This document shows, one piece after another, positions 26,302 through 34,060 of a stretch of 64,000 nt of DNA. The notes below the pieces were generated by a model that worked only from the letters and a program-made list of their open reading frames with translations, made no database searches and was not told the origin of the DNA. The stretch comes from Solimonas variicoloris DSM 15731. Its GTDB lineage: Bacteria; Pseudomonadota; Gammaproteobacteria; Nevskiales; Nevskiaceae. The stretch's first letter is position 1. The number at the start of each line of letters is the position of its first letter. The DNA is taken from contig NZ_KB907933.1 of the NCBI RefSeq assembly GCF_000382285.1, positions 62,001 through 126,000 of the forward strand, in the 5' to 3' direction. A program made the position numbers and the translations under genes.

Positions 26302-28623
26302 TCACCAGCGCACGATGCCGGTCACGCCGAAGGTGCGCGGATCGTTGAAGTTGGCGACCGTGAGGCTGCTGAAGCCGGGACCGAAGTCGATGAAGTTGGT
26401 CGGCGCATCCTCGTCGGTGAGGTTGCGGCACCACAGCGCCAGCTCGCCGCTGGCGCTGTCGCCGAGCTTCACGCCGCCGAGCGACACGCGCAGGTTGAGC
26501 AGGCTCGTCGCCGGCACTTCCGAATCGCCGGCGACCTGCTTGCTCGGGTCGGTCGGCCGCAGCTGGTAGGCGTAGGTGTAGAACGCGCCGGTGTACGAGT
26601 AGTCGAGCAGTGCGCGCAGCTCGCCGAGCTGCAGGCGCGCCAGACGCAGGTCGAGATAGACGTTCGCCGAGTGCTTCGGGGCATGCACGAAGGCGCGGTT
26701 GTCGGCGACGTCCTGGCCGGCGTCGATGAACTCGTCGTACTCCGGATGCAGGTACGCGTAGTTGAAGCCGAGCCGCGAGCCCGACCATAGCGCGACCTGG
26801 CCTTCGAGTTCGGCGCCGTAGATCGTCGCCTTGCCGGCGTTGCGCACGCTCGACGCCGCTGCGCCGGAGCCGAGGAAGATCGACTCCTGCAGATCGCGCG
26901 CCTTGTTGTAGTAGACGGCGGCGTTGAGCACGACACGGCGATCCAGCCACATCGTCTTGGTGCCGAGCTCGAACGAGCGCTGCTTCTCCGGCTTGAACGG
27001 CGTCTTGGTTTCGCGCACGTTCTCGTCCGGGTCGGTGGCGTACGGATTGCTGTACTCGCCGTTGAAGCCGCCGCTCTTGAAGCCTTCGGCGTAGCGGAAG
27101 TACGCGTTCAGGTCCTGCGTGAACTGCCAGGCGACGCTCGCCATCGGCGTGGTCGCGTCGAAGGTCTTGGACGCGTTCGTCCCTTCCGGAATCAGGTAGA
27201 CGTCGGGCGTGCCGAGGATGCCGAACGCGCGCGACAGTTCCTTCTTCTCGCTCGTGTAGCGCACGCCGGCGGTCAGCGTCAGCGGCTCGACCGGCTTGTA
27301 GTCGATCTGGCCGTAAGCCGAATACGCATGCGTCTTGGTGCTGTAGCGCGAATCGTAGTTGGCGGCGTGGCCGAAGAAGTGCTGCGGATTGTCGGTCTTG
27401 CCGTCGTCGCCGAAGTAGTAGAGGCCGGCGACCCAGTTGATGCGGTCGCTGTTGCCGAGCCACTGCAGATCCTGCGAGAACTGGTGGTAGTCGGTGAAGC
27501 GCTGCGTGAAGGCGACGTCGTATGGCGAGCCGTCGAGATCGAGCGAGTCATCCCAGTCCATGGTGCGATAGCCGCTGATCGACTTGAGCTGGTTGTGCTC
27601 GTCGAGATCCCAGCTCAGCGTGAAGGCATGACCCATGATGCGCGCCTTCTCGAACATCGGCGCGTTGAGGTCCGCGTGCTCGAGGCGCTCGCGCGAGGCG
27701 TACGACGGAACGCTCTCGAAGTAGCCGCCCGGCGCGAACGGATTGTCCGGATACCCCGGCGGGCTCGGGTTCGCGTTGATGGCGTACAGCTGGTCCCAGT
27801 TCGGCGTCTGGTCGACGATGCTGCGGTCGAAACGGTACTGGCCGAGCAGCCCGGGCGCGAGATCCATGTCGACCGCCAGGCGCAGGCCGTTGCCGTTGCG
27901 GTCGTTGAGCTCGTCGGTCGAGCTGTCGTTGCTGGTGTGGACCCAGCCGGCACGCTGCTCCTGGCGGGCGGCGAGCGTGACGCTGAAGATGCCCATCTTC
28001 GGCAGGTCGACCGAGGCCTTCGTCGTCACCGCGTCGTAATTGCCGATCTCCAGGCTCGCCGTGCCGCCGAACTCGCCGGACGGACGCCGCGTCACCAGAT
28101 TGATCGCACCGGCCAGCGTGTTGCGCCCGTACAAGGTGCCCTGCGGGCCGCGCAGCACTTCGACGCGTTCGAGATCGACGACGTCGAACACCGAACCCTG
28201 GGCCTTGCCGATGTAGACGCCGTCGACGTAGATGCCGACCGCCGGATCCCAGTAGATCGCCGGATTGATCTGCGACAGGCCGCGGATCGTGATCTGCGAG
28301 ATCGTCGAGTTCGACGCGGTCTTGCTGATCTGCAGGCCCGGCGCGAGCGCCGACAGGTCGGTGACGTTCTGGATGCCGCGATCCTGGATCTGCTCGGCGC
28401 CGAGCGCGGTCACCGCGAGCGGCACTTCCTGCAGCTTCTCCTCGCGGCGCTGCGCGGTGACGACGATCTCGGCGATCTTGCCGTCGTCGGCGGCCGGCGC
28501 CGGATTCGCGGGGGATGGTGGAGGTGGGGCGGCCGTCTGCTGGGCCGGGCTTGAGAGGGTGACGAACAGCGGCAGCAGGGCCGCCGCAGCGCCGAGACGG
28601 CGCGGTCGATCGATACGGACCAT
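26302..28623 (-). CDS. TonB-dependent outer-membrane receptor, candidate steroid/sterol transporter
   Basis: A 773-residue TonB-dependent receptor with a signal peptide, a proline/alanine-rich linker, a plug domain from about residue 50 (EIVVTAQRREEKLQEVP through VEVLRGPQGTLYGRNT) and a 22-strand-type beta barrel ending in a C-terminal aromatic Trp (TGIVRW). Its sequence style is that of the large unassigned receptor groups common in organisms that consume hydrophobic compounds. It sits among hydroxysteroid dehydrogenase genes and shares its upstream region with one of them, with a candidate regulon operator on its strand. Uptake of steroid, sterol or steryl glycoside is therefore a reasonable inference. 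The ATG at 28623 has AGGAG 7 nt upstream. It ends in a clear terminator. Confidence 0.88.
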   Translation of the reverse strand: MVRIDRPRRLGAAAALLPLFVTLSSPAQQTAAPPPPSPANPAPAADDGKIAEIVVTAQRREEKLQEVPLAVTALGAEQIQDRGIQNVTDLSALAPGLQISKTASNSTISQITIRGLSQINPAIYWDPAVGIYVDGVYIGKAQGSVFDVVDLERVEVLRGPQGTLYGRNTLAGAINLVTRRPSGEFGGTASLEIGNYDAVTTKASVDLPKMGIFSVTLAARQEQRAGWVHTSNDSSTDELNDRNGNGLRLAVDMDLAPGLLGQYRFDRSIVDQTPNWDQLYAINANPSPPGYPDNPFAPGGYFESVPSYASRERLEHADLNAPMFEKARIMGHAFTLSWDLDEHNQLKSISGYRTMDWDDSLDLDGSPYDVAFTQRFTDYHQFSQDLQWLGNSDRINWVAGLYYFGDDGKTDNPQHFFGHAANYDSRYSTKTHAYSAYGQIDYKPVEPLTLTAGVRYTSEKKELSRAFGILGTPDVYLIPEGTNASKTFDATTPMASVAWQFTQDLNAYFRYAEGFKSGGFNGEYSNPYATDPDENVRETKTPFKPEKQRSFELGTKTMWLDRRVVLNAAVYYNKARDLQESIFLGSGAAASSVRNAGKATIYGAELEGQVALWSGSRLGFNYAYLHPEYDEFIDAGQDVADNRAFVHAPKHSANVYLDLRLARLQLGELRALLDYSYTGAFYTYAYQLRPTDPSKQVAGDSEVPATSLLNLRVSLGGVKLGDSASGELALWCRNLTDEDAPTNFIDFGPGFSSLTVANFNDPRTFGVTGIVRW

Positions 28624-28743
28624 GACTCTCCTCGTGTGTGTCGTCGGCGCCAGCTGCGGACACTCCTGTCCACTGGCACCACCGCGCGCCGTTCGTTGCG
28701 GCAGCGCTGGCCGACGTATCGTCGACGCAACGCGCGGTCGCGG

Positions 28744-28796
28744 CCTTCGTCCGTAAGGGTTAGACCTCGCGCCGCGCTCGCACGTTCGGACGAGGA
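28744..28796. promoter_or_regulatory. Candidate steroid-regulon operators, sites 5 and 6, in divergent promoter region
   Basis: In the gap of about 240 bp between the TonB receptor (minus) and an SDR (plus) are two oppositely oriented motif copies. CCTTACGGACGAAGG lies on the minus strand at 28744-28758 and ACGTTCGGACGAGGA on the plus strand at 28782-28796. Each is oriented toward one of the divergent genes. The plus site ends about 70 nt before the SDR start. Found by eye. Confidence 0.42.
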
Positions 28797-28867
28797 TGCG
28801 CGCCGCCCGGCGATGACACGATGCCGCATCGCGCCGCGTCGCGGCGCCGGCTGGAGTCGGCTTGCGC

Positions 28868-29701
28868 ATGACGCTTACCGGACGCGTCGTCCTGATCACC
28901 GGCGCTTCGCGCGGCATCGGCCGTGCGATCGCCTTTCGGCTCGCCGCGCATGGCGCGGCCATCGTCGCCAGCAGCAGCGCACGTTCCACCGACGGCCTCG
29001 CCGAAACCGTCGCAGCGATCGTCGCCGCCGGCGGCCGCGCCGAGGCGTTGTGCTGCGATCTCGCCAGCTCCGGCGAGCGCGACGGACTCGTGGCGCGCGC
29101 GTCGGCTGCGTTCGGGCCGATCGACATCCTCGTCAACAATGCCGCGGCGATTCCGGCCTACGCGCCGCCGAGCCGCATCGATCTCGCCGCGCGCCTCGCC
29201 GGTTTCGCCGTCAACTTCGACGCGCCGGTCGACCTGATCCAGCAGGCGCTGCCGGCGATGCGCGAGCGCCGCTGGGGGCGCATCGTCAACCTCAGCAGCG
29301 AGATGGCACGGCAGCCGCCGATCCCGTATCCCGGGCCCGCGAGGCTCGTGCATGCGCTGACGCTGTACGGCGCCAGCAAGGCGGCGCTGGAGCGCTACAC
29401 GCTCGGGCTGGCCGCCGAGCTGCACGGCAGCGGCGTGCACGTCAACGCCCTGGCGCCGTACAAGATCGCCCTCACCTCGGGCGCGACGGACACCGCGCGC
29501 CAGCTCGGCGCGCAGCATCCGGACTGGCTCGAAGCGCCGGAGCTGATGGCCGAAGCCGCCTATCAATTGATCAGCAGCCCGCTCACCGGGCTCTGCATCT
29601 GCAGCCGCGCGCTGCTGCAGATGCTGCAGGCGCCGCTGCACGCGCTCGACGGCCGCACCGTGATCGGCGACGCCGGCACGCTCGCCGCCGTGCCGTCCTG
29701 A
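28868..29701 (+). CDS. SDR oxidoreductase, probable hydroxysteroid dehydrogenase
   Basis: A 277-residue SDR with VLITGASRGIGRA, NNAA in place of NNAG, a Ser region NLSSEMA and a YGASK catalytic motif. An insertion between the Ser and Tyr (about residues 145-170) is longer than usual. The ATG at 28868 is given here. A TTG two codons upstream (28862) sits at better spacing (5 nt) from GGAG and could be the true start. It heads the plus-strand group SDR-HSD-NTF2 protein-methyltransferase. A role on steroid substrate is inferred from context and from the upstream motif. Confidence 0.78.
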   Translation: MTLTGRVVLITGASRGIGRAIAFRLAAHGAAIVASSSARSTDGLAETVAAIVAAGGRAEALCCDLASSGERDGLVARASAAFGPIDILVNNAAAIPAYAPPSRIDLAARLAGFAVNFDAPVDLIQQALPAMRERRWGRIVNLSSEMARQPPIPYPGPARLVHALTLYGASKAALERYTLGLAAELHGSGVHVNALAPYKIALTSGATDTARQLGAQHPDWLEAPELMAEAAYQLISSPLTGLCICSRALLQMLQAPLHALDGRTVIGDAGTLAAVPS

Positions 29702-29751
29702 ACGCACCGCCGCCGATCGCGAATACACCCACATCACACGAGGAGAAACGC

Positions 29752-30531
29752 ATGTCCCGCCTGAGAAACAAGGTCGCCATCATCACCGGCGGCGCGCGCG
29801 GCATGGGCGCCGCGACCGCGCGCCTGTTCGCCGCCGAGGGCGCGAAGCTCGTCATCAGCGACGTGCTCGACGACGACGGCGCGCGGCTCGCCGCCGAGCT
29901 CGGCGAGCGCGCGCTGTTCGTCCATCACGACGTCAGCGACGAGAACGCCTGGTACGGCGTGCTCGAACGCGCGGTGGCGGCTTTCGGCGGCGTCGACGTG
30001 CTCATCAACAACGCCGGCGTGCTGCTGTTCCGCACCATCGCCGAAACCTCGAAGGCCGACTTCGAGCGCGTGATCGACATCAACCTGGTCGGCAGCTTTC
30101 TCGGCGTGAAGATCGTCGGCCAGCACATGGTCGGCCGCCGCCACGGCAGCATCGTCAACATCTCCTCGGTCGACGGCATGAAGGGCGCGAACGGCCTCGG
30201 CGCGTACGCGTCGAGCAAGTGGGGCATCCGCGGCCTGACGCGCGTCGCGGCGATGGAGTACGGGCACAAGGGCGTGCGCGTGAACTCGGTGCATCCCGGC
30301 GGCATCGACACGGCGATGGGCAATCCGTACGCGGAGGCGCGCGCCGAGGTCAACAAGCGCTACGCGATGGTGCCGCTGCAGCGCGTCGGCGAGCCCGACG
30401 AAGTGGCGCGCACCTCACTGTTCCTGGCCAGCGACGAATCCTCGTATCTGTGCGGCGCCGAGATCGCCGTCGACGGCGGCATGCTGACCGGCCAGTACTA
30501 CGTCGGCTTTCCCGGCGCCCCCGGCGTGTGA
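29752..30531 (+). CDS. Hydroxysteroid dehydrogenase of the 3alpha,20beta-HSD/FabG3 type
   Basis: A 259-residue SDR resembling the 3alpha,20beta-hydroxysteroid dehydrogenase group (Streptomyces exfoliatus enzyme, mycobacterial Rv2002). Shared features are GGARGMGAATARLF, FVHHDVSDENAW, NISSVDG with YASSK, and NSVHPGGIDTAM. The C-terminal SDESSYLCGAEIAVDGG is also typical. It likely interconverts a hydroxyl and ketone on the steroid nucleus or side chain. A strong AGGAG lies 9 nt before the ATG. It is followed by the NTF2-like gene after 5 nt. Confidence 0.82.
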   Translation: MSRLRNKVAIITGGARGMGAATARLFAAEGAKLVISDVLDDDGARLAAELGERALFVHHDVSDENAWYGVLERAVAAFGGVDVLINNAGVLLFRTIAETSKADFERVIDINLVGSFLGVKIVGQHMVGRRHGSIVNISSVDGMKGANGLGAYASSKWGIRGLTRVAAMEYGHKGVRVNSVHPGGIDTAMGNPYAEARAEVNKRYAMVPLQRVGEPDEVARTSLFLASDESSYLCGAEIAVDGGMLTGQYYVGFPGAPGV

Positions 30532-30536
30532 CGGCG

Positions 30537-31184
30537 ATGGACCTTCGCGAAATCGGCGATCGCCTGGCGATCGAGGATCTGCTGGTGCGCTACTGCTACG
30601 CGCTCGACCGCCAGGACTGGCCGGCGTTCGAGCGCCTGTTCACCGCCGACGCGCGCCTCGACTTCACCGCCTTCGGCGGTCCCCGCGGCGATCCGGCCAC
30701 GCTGCGCGCGTTCCTCGAACCGATCCTGCGCGGCCTGCACGGCGCCCAGCACGCGATCTCGACGCTGTGGATCACGCTCGACGGCGACCGCGCGCGCGTG
30801 CAGACCGCCGCGCAGGTCGCGCTGACCGCGCGCAGCGCCGACGGCCGCCTGCAGACCACCTTCAGCGGCCTCTGGTACCACGACAGGCTGCTGCGCGGCG
30901 CCGACGGCTGGCGCATCCGCGAACGCGTGCAGCAGAAGAGCTGGATGTCGTCCGCCGCGGCGGACGAGCCGACCGCCCCCCTGAATCTTCTGGCCAGGAG
31001 CCGCCGATGGAAAACGCATCCGAGCAGATCAGCCCGACCGCCTACGCGACCGGCTATTTCTGGTACCGGCACGGACTCTCGCACGAGGCTTTCGCGACGG
31101 CGCGCGGACGGCGCATCGACTTCGCGTTCGAGCTGCTGTCGCGCACCGCGCGGCTGTTCAGCGGCTACTCGCTCGAGGCGCTGA
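30537..31184 (+). CDS. SnoaL/NTF2-like protein with probable frameshifted C-terminus
   Basis: The first 148 or so residues form a SnoaL-like (NTF2-fold) domain (MDLREIGDRLAIEDLLVRYCYALD through the RIRERVQQKSW strand), the fold also used by ketosteroid isomerase and many small hydrolases or isomerases. The open frame then continues to 31184, overlapping the next gene by 178 bp with an Arg/Ser-rich tail that looks like out-of-frame translation. A run of six C at 30976-30981 precedes a TGA (30982-30984) that would be in frame if the run were five C. A +1 C mutation, or a sequencing error, best explains the overlong tail. The intact protein would be about 148 residues. Substrate unknown; ring-modification role plausible from context. 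Confidence 0.7.
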   Translation: MDLREIGDRLAIEDLLVRYCYALDRQDWPAFERLFTADARLDFTAFGGPRGDPATLRAFLEPILRGLHGAQHAISTLWITLDGDRARVQTAAQVALTARSADGRLQTTFSGLWYHDRLLRGADGWRIRERVQQKSWMSSAAADEPTAPLNLLARSRRWKTHPSRSARPPTRPAISGTGTDSRTRLSRRRADGASTSRSSCCRAPRGCSAATRSRR

Positions 31185-31846
31185 TGCTGGCGCGGCACAA
31201 GGGCATCGACGCGCAGCTGGCCAAGGCCATCGAATCCGGCCGCGTCGGCCAGGTCATCGAAATCGCCGCCGGCCTGTCGCCGCGCGGCTGGTCGTTCATG
31301 CGCCGCTACGGCAAGCGCCTGCGCTATCTCGAAACCGATCTGCCGGCGATGGCGCAGACCAAGGACGCGATGCTCGAAGAGGCCAGCGCGCGCTCGGAAC
31401 GCCACCGCGTGGTCGTGCTCGACGCGCTCGCCGACAGCGGTCCGCATTCGCTCGCCGCCGTCGCCGCCAGCCTCGATTCCAAGGTCGGCACCGCGATCAT
31501 CACCGAAGGCTTGATGAACTATCTCGACGCCGACACCGCGCGCGGCGTCTGGGAGCGGATCGCCGCGACGCTGCGCGGCTTCCCGCAGGGCGTTTACCTG
31601 AGCGATCTCTACTTCCAGGAACGCAAGGTCCATCCGGCACTCGCCGCGTTCGGCGCGCTGCTCGGCAAGTTCGTCAAAGGCCGCATGCACGTCCACTTCG
31701 AATCGCCGGCCGATGTCAGCCGCACGATGAAGGCGGCCGGCTTCGCCCGCGTGCGGGCGATCAAGACCGACGCCATCGCGGCGACGCGCGAGTACGCGCA
31801 GACGCGCGGCGGCGACGCCGTGCGCGTGCTGCAAGCCTGGGTCTGA
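31007..31846 (+). CDS. Class I SAM methyltransferase, leucine carboxyl methyltransferase family
   Basis: A 279-residue protein resembling the leucine carboxyl methyltransferase/PPM family. Features are the early region TGYFWYRHGLSH, the SAM site VIEIAAGLSPRG, the acidic YLETDLPAM at about residues 103-111, and ITEGLMNYLD at motif IV. Members typically methylate carboxyl groups on proteins or small molecules, and some polyketide enzymes belong here. It has AGGAG 9 nt before the ATG at 31007. Co-transcription with steroid dehydrogenases is unusual and suggests methyl esterification of a steroid acid or a regulatory or detoxifying step, but no such role is known to me. Confidence 0.75.
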   Translation: MENASEQISPTAYATGYFWYRHGLSHEAFATARGRRIDFAFELLSRTARLFSGYSLEALMLARHKGIDAQLAKAIESGRVGQVIEIAAGLSPRGWSFMRRYGKRLRYLETDLPAMAQTKDAMLEEASARSERHRVVVLDALADSGPHSLAAVAASLDSKVGTAIITEGLMNYLDADTARGVWERIAATLRGFPQGVYLSDLYFQERKVHPALAAFGALLGKFVKGRMHVHFESPADVSRTMKAAGFARVRAIKTDAIAATREYAQTRGGDAVRVLQAWV

Positions 31847-32028
31847 ACCGGCGAGCGGACGCGGCTCACGGCGCCGCGTCGATCAAGGAAGGTCTGCAAA
31901 ACGCTGTCATCGCGAGGTCGTGCAGCGGCCGCGGCGATGCAAAGACGCTACCGGCGTCATGTACCGCGGGATGACTTCGTCGCCTGCGGCACCTCGCCGT
32001 GACGATGGATGCGCTTTTTCAGAGGCTT
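31847..32028. repeat. Imperfect inverted-repeat gap
   Basis: The 182-bp gap between convergent genes has no ORF. It contains an imperfect inverted pair: TCATCGCGAGGT near 31907 and ACCTCGCCGTGACGATG near 31991-32007. This resembles dispersed GC-rich intergenic repeats and may act as a bidirectional terminator. Confidence 0.45.
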
Positions 32029-32787
32029 CTAGCCGAGGAACGCCTGACCGCCGTCGGCGGCGATGCTCTGGCCGTTGATGTAGGCGCAGTCGTCCGAGCA
32101 CAGGGTCGCGACGAAGCGGCCGATGTCCGCTTCGCAGGCGCCGACGCGCTGCATCGGCACGGTGGCGACGAAGGCCGCCGCTTCGGCCGGCCGCTCGCGC
32201 GTCCACCACGCCATAGCCGGCGAATCGGCGAGCGGCATCAGCACGTTGGTGCGAATGCCATCCTTGCCCCATTCGCAGGCGGCGGCGCGCGACAGCTGGC
32301 GGATCGCTTCCTTGACCGCGCCGTAGGCACCGTAGCCGCTCATGTCCCAGCGCTTGGCGGCCGGCGAGCCGAGGTTGACGATGCTGCCGCCGTTCTTCTT
32401 CAGGTGCGGGTAGGCGAGCTTCATCAGGCGGAAGGTCGCCAGCGGGCCGGATTCCCAGCCGGCCGCGAACGCCGCTTCGTCGACCTGCTCGAGCGTGCCG
32501 AGCGGCACTTCCTGGGCGTTGTTGACGAGGATCTGCAGGCCGCCGAAGGCCTCGACCGTGCGCGCGACCGCGCGCTGCAGCGAGGCCGCGTCCTTGACGT
32601 CGCACTCGACCGCCAGCGCCGTGCCGCCGCGGCGGCCGATCTCGGCCACCGTGGTCTCCAGCTTGGCGAGCGTGCGGCCGGTGACGGCGACGCGCGCGCC
32701 TTCGGCGGCGAGCGCGTAGGCGATGCCCTGACCGACTCCCTGCCCGGCGCCGGTGACGAGCGCCGCCTTGCCGCTGAGTCTTTTCAC
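32029..32787 (-). CDS. SDR oxidoreductase with GTG start
   Basis: A 252-residue SDR, last gene of the GH5-hsaA-kstD-MBL group. VTGAGQGVGQG binds nucleotide; the catalytic region reads NLGSPAA then GAYGAVKEA. The Ser position is uncertain and the YxxxK Tyr is kept as YGAVK. The start is GTG at 32787, with GGGAG about 9 nt upstream and residues beginning (M)KRLSGKAALVTG; an ATG start is not available nearby. NNAQ replaces NNAG. A 3-hydroxysteroid or hydroxyacyl function is possible but cannot be specified. Confidence 0.76.
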   Translation of the reverse strand: MKRLSGKAALVTGAGQGVGQGIAYALAAEGARVAVTGRTLAKLETTVAEIGRRGGTALAVECDVKDAASLQRAVARTVEAFGGLQILVNNAQEVPLGTLEQVDEAAFAAGWESGPLATFRLMKLAYPHLKKNGGSIVNLGSPAAKRWDMSGYGAYGAVKEAIRQLSRAAACEWGKDGIRTNVLMPLADSPAMAWWTRERPAEAAAFVATVPMQRVGACEADIGRFVATLCSDDCAYINGQSIAADGGQAFLG

Positions 32788-32839
32788 GTTGTCTTCTCCC
32801 GGATGCGCCGCATGATCGGTGCGCCGCCGCGCTGCGACC

Positions 32840-34060
32840 TCATGCGCGCGGATGAGCCGCGCAGGCGCGGCGCCAGCGCGGATCGTCGACGCGGAACGTG
32901 CGCGGCCGCAGGTAGTCCTCGGGGTCGCGCAGGTAATCGAGCTCGGGCGGATCGTCGAGCGTCGCCAGCGCCGCGCGCCACGGCCGTTCGTAGGCCGCCG
33001 CGCCGCCGCCGAGAACCGGCGCCCACGCGTCGTGATGATTTGGCAGAAAAACCTGCGGATGCGCCGCGGCAACGTACAGCAGCGAGTCGCGCAGGCCGCT
33101 GGTCAGGGTGCCGAAGCCGACGATGGCGCCGAGCTGCACGTCAACGCAGTCCGGCAGCTGCGCCAGCGCCGCCCGTAGCGCCGGACCGTCCGGCGCGTCG
33201 TCGCCGATCGGCCCGGCCGAGTCGTGCCACAGCAGGCTGAAATCGCCGACGCGCAGCTGATACGCCCAGGTGCCGCCGGTCGGTTCGCCGACGCCGCCGT
33301 CGTCGAGCAGGGCGGCGGCGAACATCGCGAGCTCGCGCGGATCGGTATTCAGGTGCTCGACGTAGCTCAGCAGCTCCGGCCTGTAGATCAGCGGCAGACC
33401 GCCACTGAGCAGGTCCGCGGGATCCATCGCCGAATGGACGTGGCGGATGACCTGCAGCGGCGGCAGGTCCTGCCAGACGCGCAGGCTCTGCACCGCGCCG
33501 GGCGGCGGCGTGTCGCCGTCGCCGACGACCAGGCAGGCGAAGGGGACGCTCGCCTCGAGCTGCGCGGCCCGCGCGCGCGCCGTCGTACAGACCGTGCGGC
33601 TGCCGATCAGCGCGGCGCCGGTCTGCCCGGCGATGTAGCCCGCATCGGCGGCATGATCGAAATGGCCGTGGCCGACGAAGATCGCTTCGGGCTGGATCGC
33701 GACCAGCTCCTCGCGCCCGATCGGCACATAGTCCTTCTGCAGACCGACGGACTCCCAGGCGTCGAACAGGAACAGATGCCCGCCGGCGGCGACGATGAAA
33801 CCCGAGACGCCGTACCACCACAGCTTGACGGTCGCCGGATCGGTGGCGTCGGCGCCGAGGATGCGCTCGCGCGCCGCCTGCACGTCGACACCGGGCGCGG
33901 GCGGTGGCGGCAACGCCTGCCAGGCCTCGGGCGCGACGTCGCCCTGGTTCACCGCCGAGGCGCCGGACGGAGACTCGGTCGCCGAACAGGCGGCGAGCAG
34001 CAGCGCCGCCAGCAGCAGCAGCCCGCGACGGCAGGCAGCCAGAGCCGCAGCCGTCTTCAG
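32840..34060 (-). CDS. MBL-fold metallohydrolase lipoprotein (CTG start in CTGA overlap)
   Basis: A metallo-beta-lactamase-fold hydrolase with the metal-binding motif HGHFDHAAD and later His residues (HVHSA, PNHHDAW). The obvious ATG/GTG start at 33952 would begin in mid-chain. In-frame codons upstream encode a convincing type II signal peptide, LLLLAALLLAACSATES, with lipobox LAAC. The only plausible start for it is CTG at 34060, which overlaps the kstD stop as CTGA, mirroring the ATGA overlaps elsewhere in the island; AGGG lies about 9 nt upstream. This gives 406 residues instead of 370. It is probably an envelope lipoprotein cleaving an ester, lactone or similar bond; substrate unknown. 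The CTG start is inference. Confidence 0.72.
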   Translation of the reverse strand: MKTAAALAACRRGLLLLAALLLAACSATESPSGASAVNQGDVAPEAWQALPPPPAPGVDVQAARERILGADATDPATVKLWWYGVSGFIVAAGGHLFLFDAWESVGLQKDYVPIGREELVAIQPEAIFVGHGHFDHAADAGYIAGQTGAALIGSRTVCTTARARAAQLEASVPFACLVVGDGDTPPPGAVQSLRVWQDLPPLQVIRHVHSAMDPADLLSGGLPLIYRPELLSYVEHLNTDPRELAMFAAALLDDGGVGEPTGGTWAYQLRVGDFSLLWHDSAGPIGDDAPDGPALRAALAQLPDCVDVQLGAIVGFGTLTSGLRDSLLYVAAAHPQVFLPNHHDAWAPVLGGGAAAYERPWRAALATLDDPPELDYLRDPEDYLRPRTFRVDDPRWRRACAAHPRA

